Assembly: GCA_032158295.1 (NCBI GenBank)
Contig: CM063243.1
Coordinates: 13,174,931-13,238,930, forward strand
Length of the DNA: 64,000 nt
Source of the DNA: Pycnopodia helianthoides
Lineage: Eukaryota > Echinodermata > Asteroidea > Forcipulatida > Asteriidae
Direction: 5' to 3'
The position numbers and the translations under genes were made by a program. The notes beneath the pieces were generated by a model, which made no database searches, had not been told where the DNA came from, and was given only the letters and a program-made list of their open reading frames with translations. How positions within the stretch are numbered: the first letter of the stretch is position 1; each line of letters opens with the position of its first letter. Of the stretch, positions 38,201 to 47,890 are shown piece after piece.

Positions 38201-41200
38201 AGGGAGAAAGGGTTAACTGCCAACAATGCCCCTAAATTGGCAATGTTCATAGAAAAGTGTTTGGGGTTGAACAAAGAAAAATTGTCTAGAGTGGGATTTC
38301 AACCCACTACCTCCAGATTAACGTGCCGGCACTCTACCAACTGAGCTATCTAGCCCTATGTTGGCAGTCTCCCTATTTTGTCAATATCTTTGTCCAGGGG
38401 GGGCAGTCAGAAGCCATACAAGAAGCCAGGGATCACACCCAACTATACGATACAACCTGGGAAGCGGCAGCCAGGGGATCACCTTAAGGGGGTGCAACTT
38501 TTTTATTTAAAATTTATTTAAAGTTTACCAAGTCAGTTTCCCTTGTGGTCAAAAACCAAGTGATTAAAAATGCCGACCCAAACAGTCTTTCAACTCATAT
38601 CCCAAAATATTTCCCTTATGTTGAACAATAACCACATTAGCTTTGACAAGACTCATGCACTAAAAAGAAAAACCACAAAGTAGGAAGGCACAAAAACAGG
38701 CTAAACTGATACTTTTCCCTTGTGATTTCATTGTAACCGATACTTGCATTACTAATGCTCATCCTCAATGAGACTCAAGATTACACCCTGCCTATATGGA
38801 TTTTTTCCACAGGAAAATCTACAAAATGTCTGAAGTAAGTAAAACAATCTGATTATAAACATGTTGCTTCTGTACAGAATCAGTTTGGCATACAATTAAA
38901 AAAAAATCTTTTATGTGGCTTGTTCCTTTGTAGAAAAACAAAGTATCAATTGAATCGCAAGCCCATTTTTCAAAATAATTATGTATATATACATAATTAT
39001 TTAGAAAAATGGACTTGTATATCTACATGTTTAAGTTATGTAGTTATTATACCGACTTGTTTTTGTTTTATTTCGCTTATCAAAATTGCCTACAATTTTT
39101 AGGCTGTTTTCCACTTTTTTGATACTTTGTACATGTTTATTTCCTCTTTATTGTTCTACGTTGTGATGTTTGTATGTTTGTCTCAGGGTGGGGGGAAGCG
39201 GTAGGGAGAACCTCCTCAATTTCCAGGCTGTTGCATTTTGGAGGATAATCGGACTCTCAACAACTTCAGCACAAATGCAACAATTAACAAAAGAGATGTT
39301 TTTCTTCCCTCAGTGGCATAGCCAGGGGGAAAACAGGGACATAAGCCCTGGGTGCCAATTCGAACCATTTTTTTAAATAATTGTTTCCACTGCTTGTTTT
39401 TTCCTTTTACAAGAATGATATCCACCTCAGGACTGTGACTAATATCTATGCTATTTGGTTATGTTTATCACAAATAGTTGATCTCATAAAAATGCCTCAT
39501 ATCTCATAATAAAAACAAAAAGGCAAATGAAGCGGCACCATCCTCTAACCTCGACCGCCATAAACCCTAGCTAGACCACTGTCTTCCCTTTCTGGTCAGT
39601 TCATGTATTTCAAGAAATTTTCGAAGGCAGATCAAAAAATCCCAGAAACCTGGAGAAAAAATAAATAAAACAAGCCTGATGTATTGACGGTTTGTGTCAG
39701 GACATTTTTCTTTGCATTTGCTCTTGCATTAAAGTATGAACCAGGCTTGGTCTGCACACATCACATCAGACAACAGCTAAATTGTTTCACATAACACAGA
39801 GGGTTCTTCCCCGAACTACACTCTTGCTTCCTTACCTGTGCTGCAAAGCTAAATTTAGCAGCATGATCAAAATATTTGGGACCATGGCTGCAACAGCGAA
39901 GTAACTCTCAAACATCATCTGTAACTGTGTGCTTTCATCCAAGTTGGCTGTGTAATTACTCGTCGTGTTGCGAAGCTTGTAACTGAAGTACTGTTGGAGA
40001 GCACATTGAAATCGATTAGAAAATGTACCCGTCATTACTTCAACAAAAAATGATAGCGATTGGAATAAAATGAAGAGCAACATTTTTGCAAAAATTTAAA
40101 AGCAACAGCTGGATATGATTACATTCTGCTCAGTAATCAGTGTAATTGCTCCCCCCTTTAGTAAGCCATTTGCCAGTTAGATTTTGAATACTGTCTGGTA
40201 CAAATGACTTGCTTGGTAAAAATTGAACACTCAAATGGAATTCCCCAGACTAAAGACGGAATTGCTTGGTCACATTATTATTATTGTTATATATTTCTGA
40301 ACGAAACCAAGGATGCCTTATAAGTGAACTTAATTATGTCGCCAAATTTAGCTATATGCTGCTATGATATTTTTTCAATAAATAAAACCATAAACCAAAA
40401 TAAAATCACACTTCGACATGACATCACATTCCGATTAAGGAATGAACAGATCCATAATTTGAAACTTTCTGTTGTGTCTTGCTTCAAAGGGAGGAGGTTG
40501 GGGCCAATGTGAAAATCCCAGGAAAATGCAGGGCTCAATTTTGGGCGAAAAATCCACAAGACCACAGGGCTAGTAGCTCAAAATGTTTACTGGACCAGAA
40601 TTCATTTTACAAGACCAGAATCAAAATGAACAAAAACTTCCCGAGTCCTGGCAACACTAATTTAACTGTTTCGAACAATTAAGCACCAAAGACATGTCAG
40701 AGAAGATTCATCTCATCTGTCTTTTGGGGTATTAAGTATACTTCATTACATAGAACTGAAAGGTATTTTACCAGACTCAAAATCAACATTTGAACAAATT
40801 TGTTTCTATGAGGTACATGTATTGTTACTAAACTGAAAAACACAAGACCACCGGACTTGTCCACTCAAAAGTTTACTGGCCCGATAATGAAACCACTGGC
40901 CTCGGGCCTGTGGTCCAGTGTCAAATTCGAGCCCTGAAATGGATTCTGGGACTGGTCCCTTTTATTCTAGACCCAGAACCTCTTCAGATGTTACATTTTC
41001 AGGAGGTTTGCAGACGCTGTGCATCACCAGATATAAAAAACTACAGGTTTGGACACAATGTGGACTATTTCTTTCTCCCTGTGGCAATTGCTCTTCTTCT
41101 TTCAAGAAAATTTGAAGGCTCAAGGAGATTTTGAGAAAGTCCTGAAATCAGGAAAAAAAACTGAGAAATCACACGCCTGTGTTGAACTGAGCAGTGGTTT

Positions 41201-44200
41201 TTGCTATAAACACTTCCTTTTCAAATGAAGAAGCATCCATGACATAATTGCTTTCTATTCAGTTATGTAACTTCAGTTATGTAACAAAAATAATGAGAAA
41301 TCTTCACATAAATGAACACTTTGCAACAGAAGTGATTGCCTCCATCTCCTGAGTCGTTGTCTTGGTGAAATATTCTTTTTTATAAATATCTGCTACCCTA
41401 AAGGACAATCCTCTCGGCAAGAGATTTTGTCACATGTGCACACATTTGCTGCTGTACATGAACGTGTACGCACAAGGCTCTGGTTACTCACAGCTCCAAA
41501 GCTAGCGTACATTTGCTTAGTGTCTATGCCCCCCAAAAATCACTAATTCTATCGCTGAAAGGCATTTCTTGTAACATAAAATTAAGGTGCATGCAATTCT
41601 GAGAGGAGCTTGAGACTTTGCAAAATAATTTGTGAAAGGCAGGTCAAGGGAAAATTTTTATTTTTTACACATAAATCCGCAAAGAAAAACTAACCCAATG
41701 CATTTCCTATGAGCTTCTTGCAATAACACTCTGCACTATTGACGTCACTTTTGCTCGAAACACCCGGCTGCTAGAAAAACATTCCACCACTTACCCGATC
41801 ACTGCATCATTGGTGCGCCAGACCGCACTAGTGGTACAGTCAGTACAGGTGAGTAAACAAAAAGCTTAGACATGTATGCGCGCATACGTTAGTAAAACTT
41901 GGCCTGTTGTCTGAGTTCCGGGTACTGAGCACCTATTTTTAGCATGAGGGCAGAGTGCTTTTATTGAGGAGAGTTATCAGTGAAGTAAGCATGGCCTGTA
42001 CAGTTGAACTACATGCATGCCAGACTTACGATACCGAGTAGGTGCTAATAGACCCCCTTGCATATGATGTCACAAGCTCAAACAGCGCCCTCACTGAGGT
42101 CAAAGGAAGACCTATCCTTGGCTGAGAACAGTGCGTGGCATGTTCACAGTGTGCATTTCCATTGTTTGACCTCAGCGATGGGGGCCTATGCAAGGGGTCT
42201 ATTGCCCTTAAAACTTGCACAAGAATAAAATATCAGACCTGCATGTACATGCAATAAAAAGCCACCGATGGAACTGACCTTTCTTTTCGCTGCTTCAGCA
42301 CAAAAAGCAACTACACTCAAAACAATTTTGCTAACCAGAATAAGGTGACAAACCAAGTACCATGTTTTATATACCGTTTGCACCTTGTATCCTACTCATT
42401 TTTACTTAGCTGTTAAGCAATATTTTCTGCTAAAGCGTCTCTATGAAATCGGGCCTTGTAGACTGGAAGGTGGAAAGTAGGTCATGAAATAGAACAAGGG
42501 GAATTTCCAACCCTGTAACCTGGATGTATTTTCACGCAATCGGTAAACAATACATCAAATAATTTGTGTACCACATTCTAGAGAGATTAAACGGGTGAGA
42601 GTCATTGCTGACAAAAGGGTCTGAAACTAGGTTCCAAAATTTCAGGAGGTATGGTCAATGGCATTTCAACATGTTGGCAACCCCTGGAGTTATAGAATTC
42701 AAGGAGCTTTTGGACACAGTATCTGCAGGACTAGGGAAGCAGAGCAAAGAGCAAGATTTCATGAAATGAAACAGTCCAGATTTTGCCTTGTGATTATATT
42801 CTGCGACAATGCACTCACATGCATCCATGTGTGCTATCATACACAATGGCAAATTAAAAGGCATAAAGAACCGCCAAACTGTGCACAAAAAATCAGCAAT
42901 CAGACGTCGTTGACCACGGCTGCTTACCCTTACTGCTGTAATGAACATGTTCCATGGTAGAACTGAACATATCCCCATTGTAAAGCAAATAATGTAGACT
43001 ATGTTGTACCTAGAGCCATGTGGGGTGGAAGAGAGAACATGGTTATCTGTTAGGATGAGAGGAACATTAAGGGGACAAAAGAGTGAATGTAACGGGCTCA
43101 CCTCGGTAGCTGTGATGAACATATTCCACGGCAGGAGTGAACACATGCCCAGAAGGAAGAAGACAAAATACACAATGTGGAAACTGAGACCGAAGAAGAA
43201 AAAAAATTATAAACAGAAAAACTTTGAGCAAAACAAAAACAAAAAACAAAAGCTCCAGCATTTACTCCAAAGCAGTGACAAGGCACCATTTATGAAAAGA
43301 AAACTTTGATTAGTCATGATAAGAGAATGATTTTTAACCATGTAAAGCTTAATCAAGTAACAAACTTGATACCAGTCCAAATAGTCCGGTATCTGTGTGG
43401 AATACCACGAATTGCAAGAAAAAGTAGACACAAAAACTTGACAACAAAAAAGGAGAAATCCCCAGCATTCAAACAAAAGCTGTGAAAAGGCACCATTGAT
43501 GGAAAGCAAACTTAAAGAGATTGGTCATGATAAAAAAAGAATTTCCCTGTAACGGAAATAAGGAAATACATGCAGAACTTGGAAAAAGTTTCATATTGCA
43601 TCAGAAGTTAAGATACTTCCTTCACCCCACTACATAGTGTATATTTGTTTCATTTCTTCTACTTCTGCTTTTTCTTCTTTCTTTCCTTTCCCGTTTTTGT
43701 TTTTGTTTTTTTTGAGAGGGAGGGGGTATGCTTTTTAATAAACACACAATGTAGATTGTTGGCCGCATTTTGAGAAAACGAAGATGCTAATTTTGATCTC
43801 ATAATCAGGCACCAATTTTGCTTCATCACGCATTACCCCTCCTTCTGTCTGTCGCAATAGACTTTTACCATGGTGCAGCCATCTTGTCTTTCTTCCATTC
43901 AAATCAGTGTAACCAAATTGAGGCTGGAGGAGAAAAATAGTCTGGTCCCTTTTTATAAATTGGCAAATAATCCTCACAGTGTCATTGTGTATACAGGGAA
44001 TCTGACAAAGATGGTTGCAGTGTGATAAAGGTATACACATTGCACACAGTTTTTATGTTTAAGGGTTCGCTACCCATACAAGCTAACTTTTTTGTAAAAA
44101 TAAAAGGTTACAAAATATAAATGCCCAAATTACAGCGGGGGTAAAAGGTAGAAAATTCACCTTCAAAGTTGCATCGCCCAAAACTCTATGTTTTCTCTAA

Positions 44201-45131
44201 ATTTAGACAGATAATGCTGTTTTAAAAGAGCATAAAAATATTCTTACGTAAAAATGTCATGCGCAATGCACAAGATAATTTTAACATGCAAATTGTTTGT
44301 AAACATGGTTGATGGTAACACGAGATAATGCCGGCCCTGACAATAACTCATCTGTATCCTTTAACTAACTGTTAGTAACCATTTAACGCATTTACTCAAT
44401 CAGTGTCTAAACTGAAAGTTTATAACTTCCTCTAAACTAAAGGAATAATATTTTAATCACATTTTTATCGGCAAGAAATTGGGCAATGCATCCTTAAAAC
44501 ACACACACATACACAAATGATGAAGCGAGCATGTCAAAAAAGAAATGCAATATCGATGATAAATTCACAGGAAGTCACGTGAGCTGTGAAACCCTTGTAC
44601 ATGTAGTATCCTTTTTGAACAGTGGCTTGTAACATCCTGGTCAAGGAAACAATGCCTCGTAATAACAGCTTGATCAAAGACTGACTTTAGTCACCCAGAA
44701 CACACTGTTCATGCATTTCCCAAAGTCATTCCCTCGTATAATAATTGGCAATTCCACACAAATGGGCACAAAAGTGTGACATGGGAGAGGAACATGGGAA
44801 AGTAATGACAAAATGAAGTCATGTTTTTTGTCTGTGTACATTCAAAGGCACATGAGGATTGTGGTTGAAAAAAGGGGTAAATTACTGAGTATTTAAGAAG
44901 CTGGAGGAAATAAATCTTCAAAATTTATACGTTTGTAACAAGGACAGACATTTTTGTTTATCAGTGGAATGTACTGGAAATGACTGAGATTTATAAAATA
45001 GTTACTTTCGTCTCACCCTCCCATGACTCTCTTACAAAGTTATCCTTTGGCCCATTATTGTGGAAGTGTCCATTATTATTTTGTTTATATGACTTTCTTG
45101 CATAGTCCTGGTGCTCAGGTACATTTGCCAT
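25679..45131 (-). CDS. Equilibrative nucleoside transporter (ENT, SLC29 family)
   Basis: ENTs carry nucleosides across membranes by facilitated diffusion through 11 helices. Exons in transcript order: 45036-45131 (start), 43102-43183 or 42928-43009 (helix 1), 39836-39990, 37647-37741, 35669-35719, 33884-34018, 32314-32442, 30092-30195, 29228-29339, 28533-28615, 26415-26620 and 25679-25790 (stop). From helix 1 onward all phases agree and give 421 residues before the stop; with the N-terminal exon about 452, the family norm. Seen: LPWNMFITA (helix 1), sequons NTT and NYT in the first outer loop, DEWQTGFF, FQGSVFGVAG and MSGQGMGG (helices 4-5), a hydrophilic central loop with KSKRIKDLESTESFEK, PVMCFLTFNLMDFTGR (helix 8) and GLSNGYLGSL...YGPK (helices 10-11). 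The helix 9-10 region (VVFNNDAYP) recalls ENT3 and invertebrate ENTs more than ENT1. The paralogue is undecided. The junction of the first coding exon to helix 1 is out of phase. Confidence 0.95.
27339..27490. repeat. Second 17-bp minisatellite, about 9 copies
   Basis: The unit GGGAGACAGAATCTCCA is repeated about nine times in an ENT intron. Each unit contains GGAGA and TCTCC as inverted arms around CAGAA, so each copy can form a small hairpin. Because 17 is not a multiple of 3, all frames cycle through the units and long open frames appear on both strands; these are not genes. The sequence differs from the 17-bp repeat at 1974. Confidence 0.95.
27886..28225 (+). repeat. tRNA-derived SINE, family B, second copy
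   Basis: 'gtggcagagcggtctggcgcat' (box A region) and 'gtgggttcgaatcccgg' (box B) precede 'aagacacttaaccatcattgcttctcatcac', 'taaatggatacctgcgtgggtag', 'gttgccggtgctacacactccaaatgg' and a tail GTGCCCAATAAATGCC. The layout is that of 24272-24709. It is intronic and antisense to the ENT gene. Confidence 0.85.
28490..28526. repeat. AAAT microsatellite beside an ENT splice donor
   Basis: A run of (AAAT) ends seven bases into the intron that follows the helix-8 exon. On the transcript strand the donor reads TGG|GTGAGGC and is followed directly by ATTTATTTATTT. Confidence 0.9.
29166..29210. repeat. TG/CA microsatellite beside an ENT splice donor
   Basis: About 22 TG dinucleotides. On the transcript (minus) strand this is a CA run starting 18 bases after the donor of the helix-7 exon (GCCA|GTAAGTG at 29228). 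CA runs near donors are known hnRNP L binding sites in vertebrates; a role here is inference. The histidine-threonine open frames in the run are artefacts. Confidence 0.95.
29461..29650. repeat. GGGCCC-type element, degraded
   Basis: The left end GGGCCCAATTTCATAGAACC and right end 'aagcagctctatcaaattgggc' are inverted. The interior has 'aatgagcagggtaccagtcaca' and 'ggctgataacctcattctgg'. It is intronic in the ENT gene. Confidence 0.8.
30531..31620. mobile_element. DNA element with inverted ends, 5-bp TSD and tandem core
   Basis: The left end CAGGGGCGGATCCA and the right end TGGATCCGCGCCTG are inverted with one mismatch. TACAA flanks both sides (30526-30530 and 31621-31625), a plausible 5-bp target duplication. 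The core has about four tandem copies of a ~178-bp unit (GGGTCCAGGGGTGAAGCCC ... AGACACACTCTT ... ATCGATGGTG). There is no transposase ORF. It is non-autonomous and intronic in the ENT gene. A fragment-like G-rich relative may be present at 39311-39365. Confidence 0.85.
31625..31850 (+). repeat. Dispersed repeat, inverted copy at 41715-41880
   Basis: 'gtttggcacaccaatgaggcggtgatcgc', 'gccgggtattttgagcaaaagtgacg' and 'agtgcagagtgctctgaaa' recur in reverse complement at about 41715-41880 ('tgacgtcacttttgctcgaaacacccggc', 'cgatcactgcatcattggtgcgcc'). Opposite copies in the same ENT pre-mRNA could pair. Confidence 0.75.
32668..33065 (+). repeat. Dispersed element, second copy at 40520-40937
   Basis: It starts 'agggcttgattttagagggaaaatctgcaagaccgc', has 'tttactggaccagaattg' and 'aaaacacaagactgccgga', and ends 'taaattttaagccctgg'. 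The copy at 40520-40937 has the same blocks with ends CAGGGCTCAATTTTGGG and 'aaattcgagccctg', inverted. It is a non-autonomous DNA element, intronic in the ENT gene. Confidence 0.75.
33525..33795 (+). repeat. tRNA-derived SINE, family A, second copy
   Basis: The head is 'gtcgcatccccttagggtgatccc...gggtgtgatccctgg'. The tRNA-like part has AGCTCAGGTGGTAGAGCG (box A) and GGTTCAAATCC (box B). The tail is 'caatttttctttgttcaacccc...cagtttcccttgtggtttattac'. There is no acceptor-stem pairing, so it is not a functional tRNA gene. Confidence 0.88.
34555..34702 (+). repeat. Dispersed element related to 61127-61385
   Basis: 'gggctcgatttaacaaagagttcagacagattgatct', 'ccaatctcaattgctaagc', 'gatgtcacaatacaaattactatgg' and 'ttgctttgtgaaatcgacccc' give inverted outer ends. 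The larger copy at about 61127-61385 has the same half-sequence plus a mirrored half. It is non-coding. Confidence 0.7.
34792..34937. repeat. About 145-bp MITE, 'gctgccacctag' family
   Basis: The left end ATGGGAGACTTTTGAACGCT, followed by AGATGGCAGCAGACATACCAGG, is mirrored by CCTGGTAAGTCTGCTGCCAC and ending AAAAAGTCCCCCAT. The interior is tiny and has no ORF. A second copy, split by another element, lies at 61085-61825. Confidence 0.85.
35315..35485 (+). repeat. Dispersed repeat, family of 6780
   Basis: It contains 'gtggccgaattggcggcaatggctatgg', then 'catgcgttgaagcatcagctgccctaagg'. Two tandem blocks of 'cttagcaacagctgcagccgtagccac' follow, and a terminal 'caaattcagacacggcc' inverts the start. 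It is intronic in the ENT gene. Confidence 0.75.
36240..36430 (+). repeat. Dispersed repeat, family of 4262
   Basis: 'gacggtcatggcttctgccttggtgtccttgaaaagtttccatgaactta', 'gaagtgccctttgcaacatgaaaaagg' and 'ccaggtctgatgttcatgtaca' match the other three copies. The neighbouring stretches 36431-37020 and 34940-35310 show no gene parts that I can see. Confidence 0.75.
37024..37480. repeat. Composite of two GGGCCC-type elements
   Basis: The left end GGGCCCAATTTCATAGAGC at 37025 and an internal right-end-like 'tgcttaagcagctgtttcatagcgctgc' at about 37190-37215 are followed by a second body of the 24710 type ('gcgtatttcacaggttagc'). The final right end 'agcagctctatgaaattgggccc' is at 37478. It lies next to the helix-3 exon of the ENT gene. 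Confidence 0.75.
38255..38500 (-). repeat. tRNA-derived SINE, family A, reverse copy
   Basis: On the minus strand: a head ending 'gggtgtgatccctggc', the tRNA-like part 'gctagatagctcagttggtagagtgccggcacgttaatctgg', box B GGTTGAAATCCC, then 'caatttttctttgttcaaccc'. On the plus side a stray 'accaagtcagtttcccttgtggt' tail follows at about 38527-38550, apparently from another truncated copy. Confidence 0.85.
42046..42205. repeat. 160-bp MITE with AATAGACCCC ends
   Basis: The left end AATAGACCCCCTTGCATATG and the right end TATGCAAGGGGTCTATT are inverted. Subterminal blocks also pair: 'ctgaggtcaaag' with 'tttgacctcag'. It has no ORF. It lies about 700 bp beyond the second helix-1 exon in the same ENT intron. 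Confidence 0.85.
42928..43009 (-). CDS. ENT helix-1 exon, copy 2
   Basis: The acceptor CTCTAG|G and donor AGG|GTAAGC bound 82 nt: one base completing a split codon, then 27 codons, YNIVYIICFTMGICSVLPWN...AVR. It shares 16 of 27 residues with copy 1, the same length and the same phases (in 2, out 0). Including both copies would shift the frame because 82 is not a multiple of 3, so the two must alternate. Position 33 by human ENT1 numbering is Ile in both, as in ENT2; Met there favours dipyridamole sensitivity in human ENT1 (published mutagenesis). The last residues, AVR here and ATE in copy 1, swap charge at the mouth of the first outer loop. Confidence 0.88.
43102..43183 (-). CDS. ENT helix-1 exon, copy 1
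   Basis: The acceptor TTCGGTCTCAG|T, with a long pyrimidine tract, and the donor GAG|GTGAGC bound 82 nt, reading FHIVYFVFFLLGMCSLLPWN...ATE after one split-codon base. The end ATE followed by YFSYKLR from the next exon is the family pattern, so this may be the ancestral copy. Only 92 bp separate it from copy 2. That intron has no stop in frame, so retention would still yield an open product carrying two copies of helix 1. Confidence 0.9.
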
Positions 45132-45152
45132 GGTGTGCTAACTTCTCATGCA
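45036..45152 (-). CDS. ENT first coding exon
   Basis: A strong acceptor (CTATTTGGTTTACAG) at 45153 is followed by 21 nt of leader and ATG at 45131 in excellent context (CACCATGG). The 32 codons MANVPEHQDYARKSYKQNNN... end PKDNF at TTT|GTAAGA. A short hydrophilic N-terminus ending in P-x-D is typical just before ENT helix 1. The donor is in phase 0, whereas both helix-1 exons need phase 2. Up to GAT AA the exon would fuse perfectly (D-K-Y-N or D-N-F-H). An unseen small exon, an unusual donor or a sequence error is therefore required. Confidence 0.7.
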
Positions 45153-45952
45153 CTGTAAACCAAATAGAACAGCTTTCATTAACATGAATATTAGACTAAT
45201 GAGGAAATAAACACAGCGTTTGTGAGGAACAAACACCATGTAGATTTTTGTGCCGGCATAATTACACTTTCCCCACCATTGGCAAAGAGACATTGAACTG
45301 CATAGCGCTTTCTATAATGTCCAGAAAACTACATGAACTCTGCAGTTGATCATATAAACAAAAAATGGATAAAAACATAAAACAAACAAACCCCCGAACA
45401 AACAGAAAACAGGCATTGTCACAAACCAAAACTACATTACTTGTAAAAGGAGACTTAGACTCAGATTAGAACCCTAACCAAGAAATGCCAGTGAACAGTT
45501 TCCTTTTTATGGCGTAGCAAAATGCCATGGAAAATGTATTCAGTTGAAACTCGAATGGCACAGGGGCTAACTTGCTATTCAATGTTGGCATTCAGAGTGC
45601 ACAAAAACATTTTCAGTTCAAATATTTTGCTATACAAAACTGCTGGACGAAATCATTCCAGGAATGATTCATCTTTAAAAAAAATAATAGTATGCAAGCA
45701 TACTTGATGAGTGTCAGATATCAGACGATGGTACTTGTTCAGTGCCCCACCACTGGTAAAATGACTGCACTCAAGCCAGGGGTCCAGTTATTATTTTTTA
45801 TTAGGCCTACTTTAATACGGTTTGTTAACAAAAACATATGGTTTGGCAGCCACTTGTTTGCAATAGAATGGTATCAATTAAAAAAAAAAATCCAGTCCTG
45901 CTAAGTCACAGGTGGACTGTAGAGAATCAAGTATGACTTCCCTTGCTAAACT

Positions 45953-46147
45953 GGGCCCAATTTCATAGAGCTGCTTAAGCACAAAAAGTAGCTGAGCACA
46001 ACAAAATTAGGCTTACCAGAATAAGGTTACCAGCCAAACTGTCATATCACATATGTACAATTTGTAACTGGTATCCTGCTCATTTCTGCTGAGCAGGCAA
46101 TTGCTAAGCAATATTTTCTGCTTAAGCAGCTTTATGAAATTGGGCCC
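45953..46147. repeat. GGGCCC-type element
   Basis: The inverted ends are GGGCCCAATTTCATAGAGCT and ending AGCTTTATGAAATTGGGCCC, about 22 bp with few mismatches. The interior is 'aggttaccagccaaactgtcat' and 'tgctgagcaggcaattgc'. It is non-coding and lies in the presumed first intron of the ENT gene. Confidence 0.88.
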
Positions 46148-47737
46148 TGATAAGCTTAAACATGCAGCCCATTTGTCAACACACCGGTCAAGGTCTGCAT
46201 CTGTTTGATCATTTTCAAAAGTTCTGTCTACCTTTGTAACAACGAACTTGGATTGAACTTGGATTGACCCACCGTGTTAGCTATAGAGGGGTGTCTGGGC
46301 CGTGTACATGTATGAGACAAGCTGTTATCAAGTCCGATACCCTGCTTCTGTTACTTACATAAAATAAGTATTGGATATGAACAATTTGGATCGCCTGTTT
46401 TTGAATTTCCAGAAAATCTGGACATCCACTTTCCAGGTCCTGGCTATTAAATGCATTGGTAAAATTTTTGGTAGAGGAGGGCAGTTAGCATGATGATTAA
46501 ATGCTTTTAAACTAGGCCTATTTTACATAAAAATGTGTAGAGCTGTTAAAATTACACTGTAATGTATTATCTATATTCTAAATTGAAAAAAGAACAACTT
46601 TTGAAACATTGACACTGTATTCAAGTCAATACATGGGTTCAAAGCTGACTTCCCAATCTTTATTTTGGTTGCCGCTTGCACTTCCATTTTAAGGGTCATG
46701 ATAAACCCTGCCAATACGCAGTCAGAAAATTAGGCAGATTTAATTGGCCATGGACTAAAGGTGCACCTGCTGATCAGTGGTGAGACTGTACAACAATTGA
46801 CAAATCTTGAAAGTGGTTAGCAGTCTCCTTTTAATAATAAACCACAAGGGAAACTGACTTGGTAAATTTTAAATAATTTTGGGTTGAAGGAAATTCTGAC
46901 TAAGTAAATTGCAGAAAAAGCTGTTGGTTTTGTTGTTGTTAAATTGAGGATTCCTGTGCATCAAATACTTTTTTTTATGGCAACTTGTGCTGGTCGGTTG
47001 ATGTGAATTAAAACAAATAAAAACAACAAAAAACACAAAGTTGTGTTGTGTTACACAACCCTTCCATCAACAACCACTAGCATGACTAGTGTCAACTAAA
47101 ACATTTATGATTGTTATGACAAATTAAGAACCTTTGGCTGTAAATTTTAGAAAGCATTTCACTATTTTCATACTCTTTTTGAGTCTTGCCGAATCATAAA
47201 AAGATGTAATTTCTTTCACATTTTTTAGCCCAAACCACATTATGATCAACTTGTGATTCTAAATGTTTACTGACAGACCATTTACACAATTTCTTTTATA
47301 GCTTTGCTGAATGTGCAAAAAGTGACATTCCAAAACACAACAGGTGAATTACGTGCTTTGCATCGATTGTGAACAAATTCAATGCTTTAATTTTACTTTT
47401 CCTACATGTAGGCCTAACCTGATTTTTAAGATAACAAAGTCCAGATGTATTTCCTACTCAAGAGGTTTGATTACAGATAAAAGGAAGATTTTAGAAGCCC
47501 TCGGTATGGAGTGGCTTGATTTGCTATCAACACCTCTCATTAGGCCTTAATGTGATAAAAAAAAATTCATACTGAAACCAGAGCATTTTGACCTTTGATG
47601 TACTGCCACGTTTTGCCTGCAGATTCTCATTCTACTGGTTTTTTTTCAGAATGGTTAAATTCTAAATGGGCAATTCCACACTAATGGGCCAAAAGATACA
47701 AAAGAGTAAGACAAAAGTAACTATTCTGTCCAGTCTT
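46148..47737. other. No gene seen; SINE tail fragment
   Basis: This AT-rich stretch lies in the presumed ENT 5' intron. A reverse SINE-A tail (TAATAAACCACAAGGGAAAC) lies at about 46835-46890. No exon with splice signals and family resemblance was found. Confidence 0.5.
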
Positions 47738-47890
47738 TTCTAGATAGATAGCTCAGTTGGTAGAGCGCCGGTACGTTAATCTGGAGGTCGTTTGTTCAAA
47801 TCCCGCTCTAGTCAATTTTTTTTTGTTCAACCCCATACTATTTATAATTTACCCAGTCAGTTTCCCTTGTGGTTCATTACTTGACAGTCT
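47738..47890 (+). repeat. tRNA-derived SINE, family A, 5'-truncated copy
   Basis: It starts at the tRNA-like part TAGATAGCTCAGTTGGTAGA, followed by 'gcgccggtacgttaatctggaggtcg', 'gttcaaatcccgctctagtca' and the usual tail through 'cccttgtggttcattac'. The head present in other copies is missing. Confidence 0.88.

Noticed and set aside
43735..44040. Internal ENT exon between the start exon and helix 1
   Set aside because: A fine acceptor (TTTTTCTCCTCCAG) and possible donors exist, but lengths of 55 or 87 nt do not give the required phase 2, and the peptide is not ENT-like.
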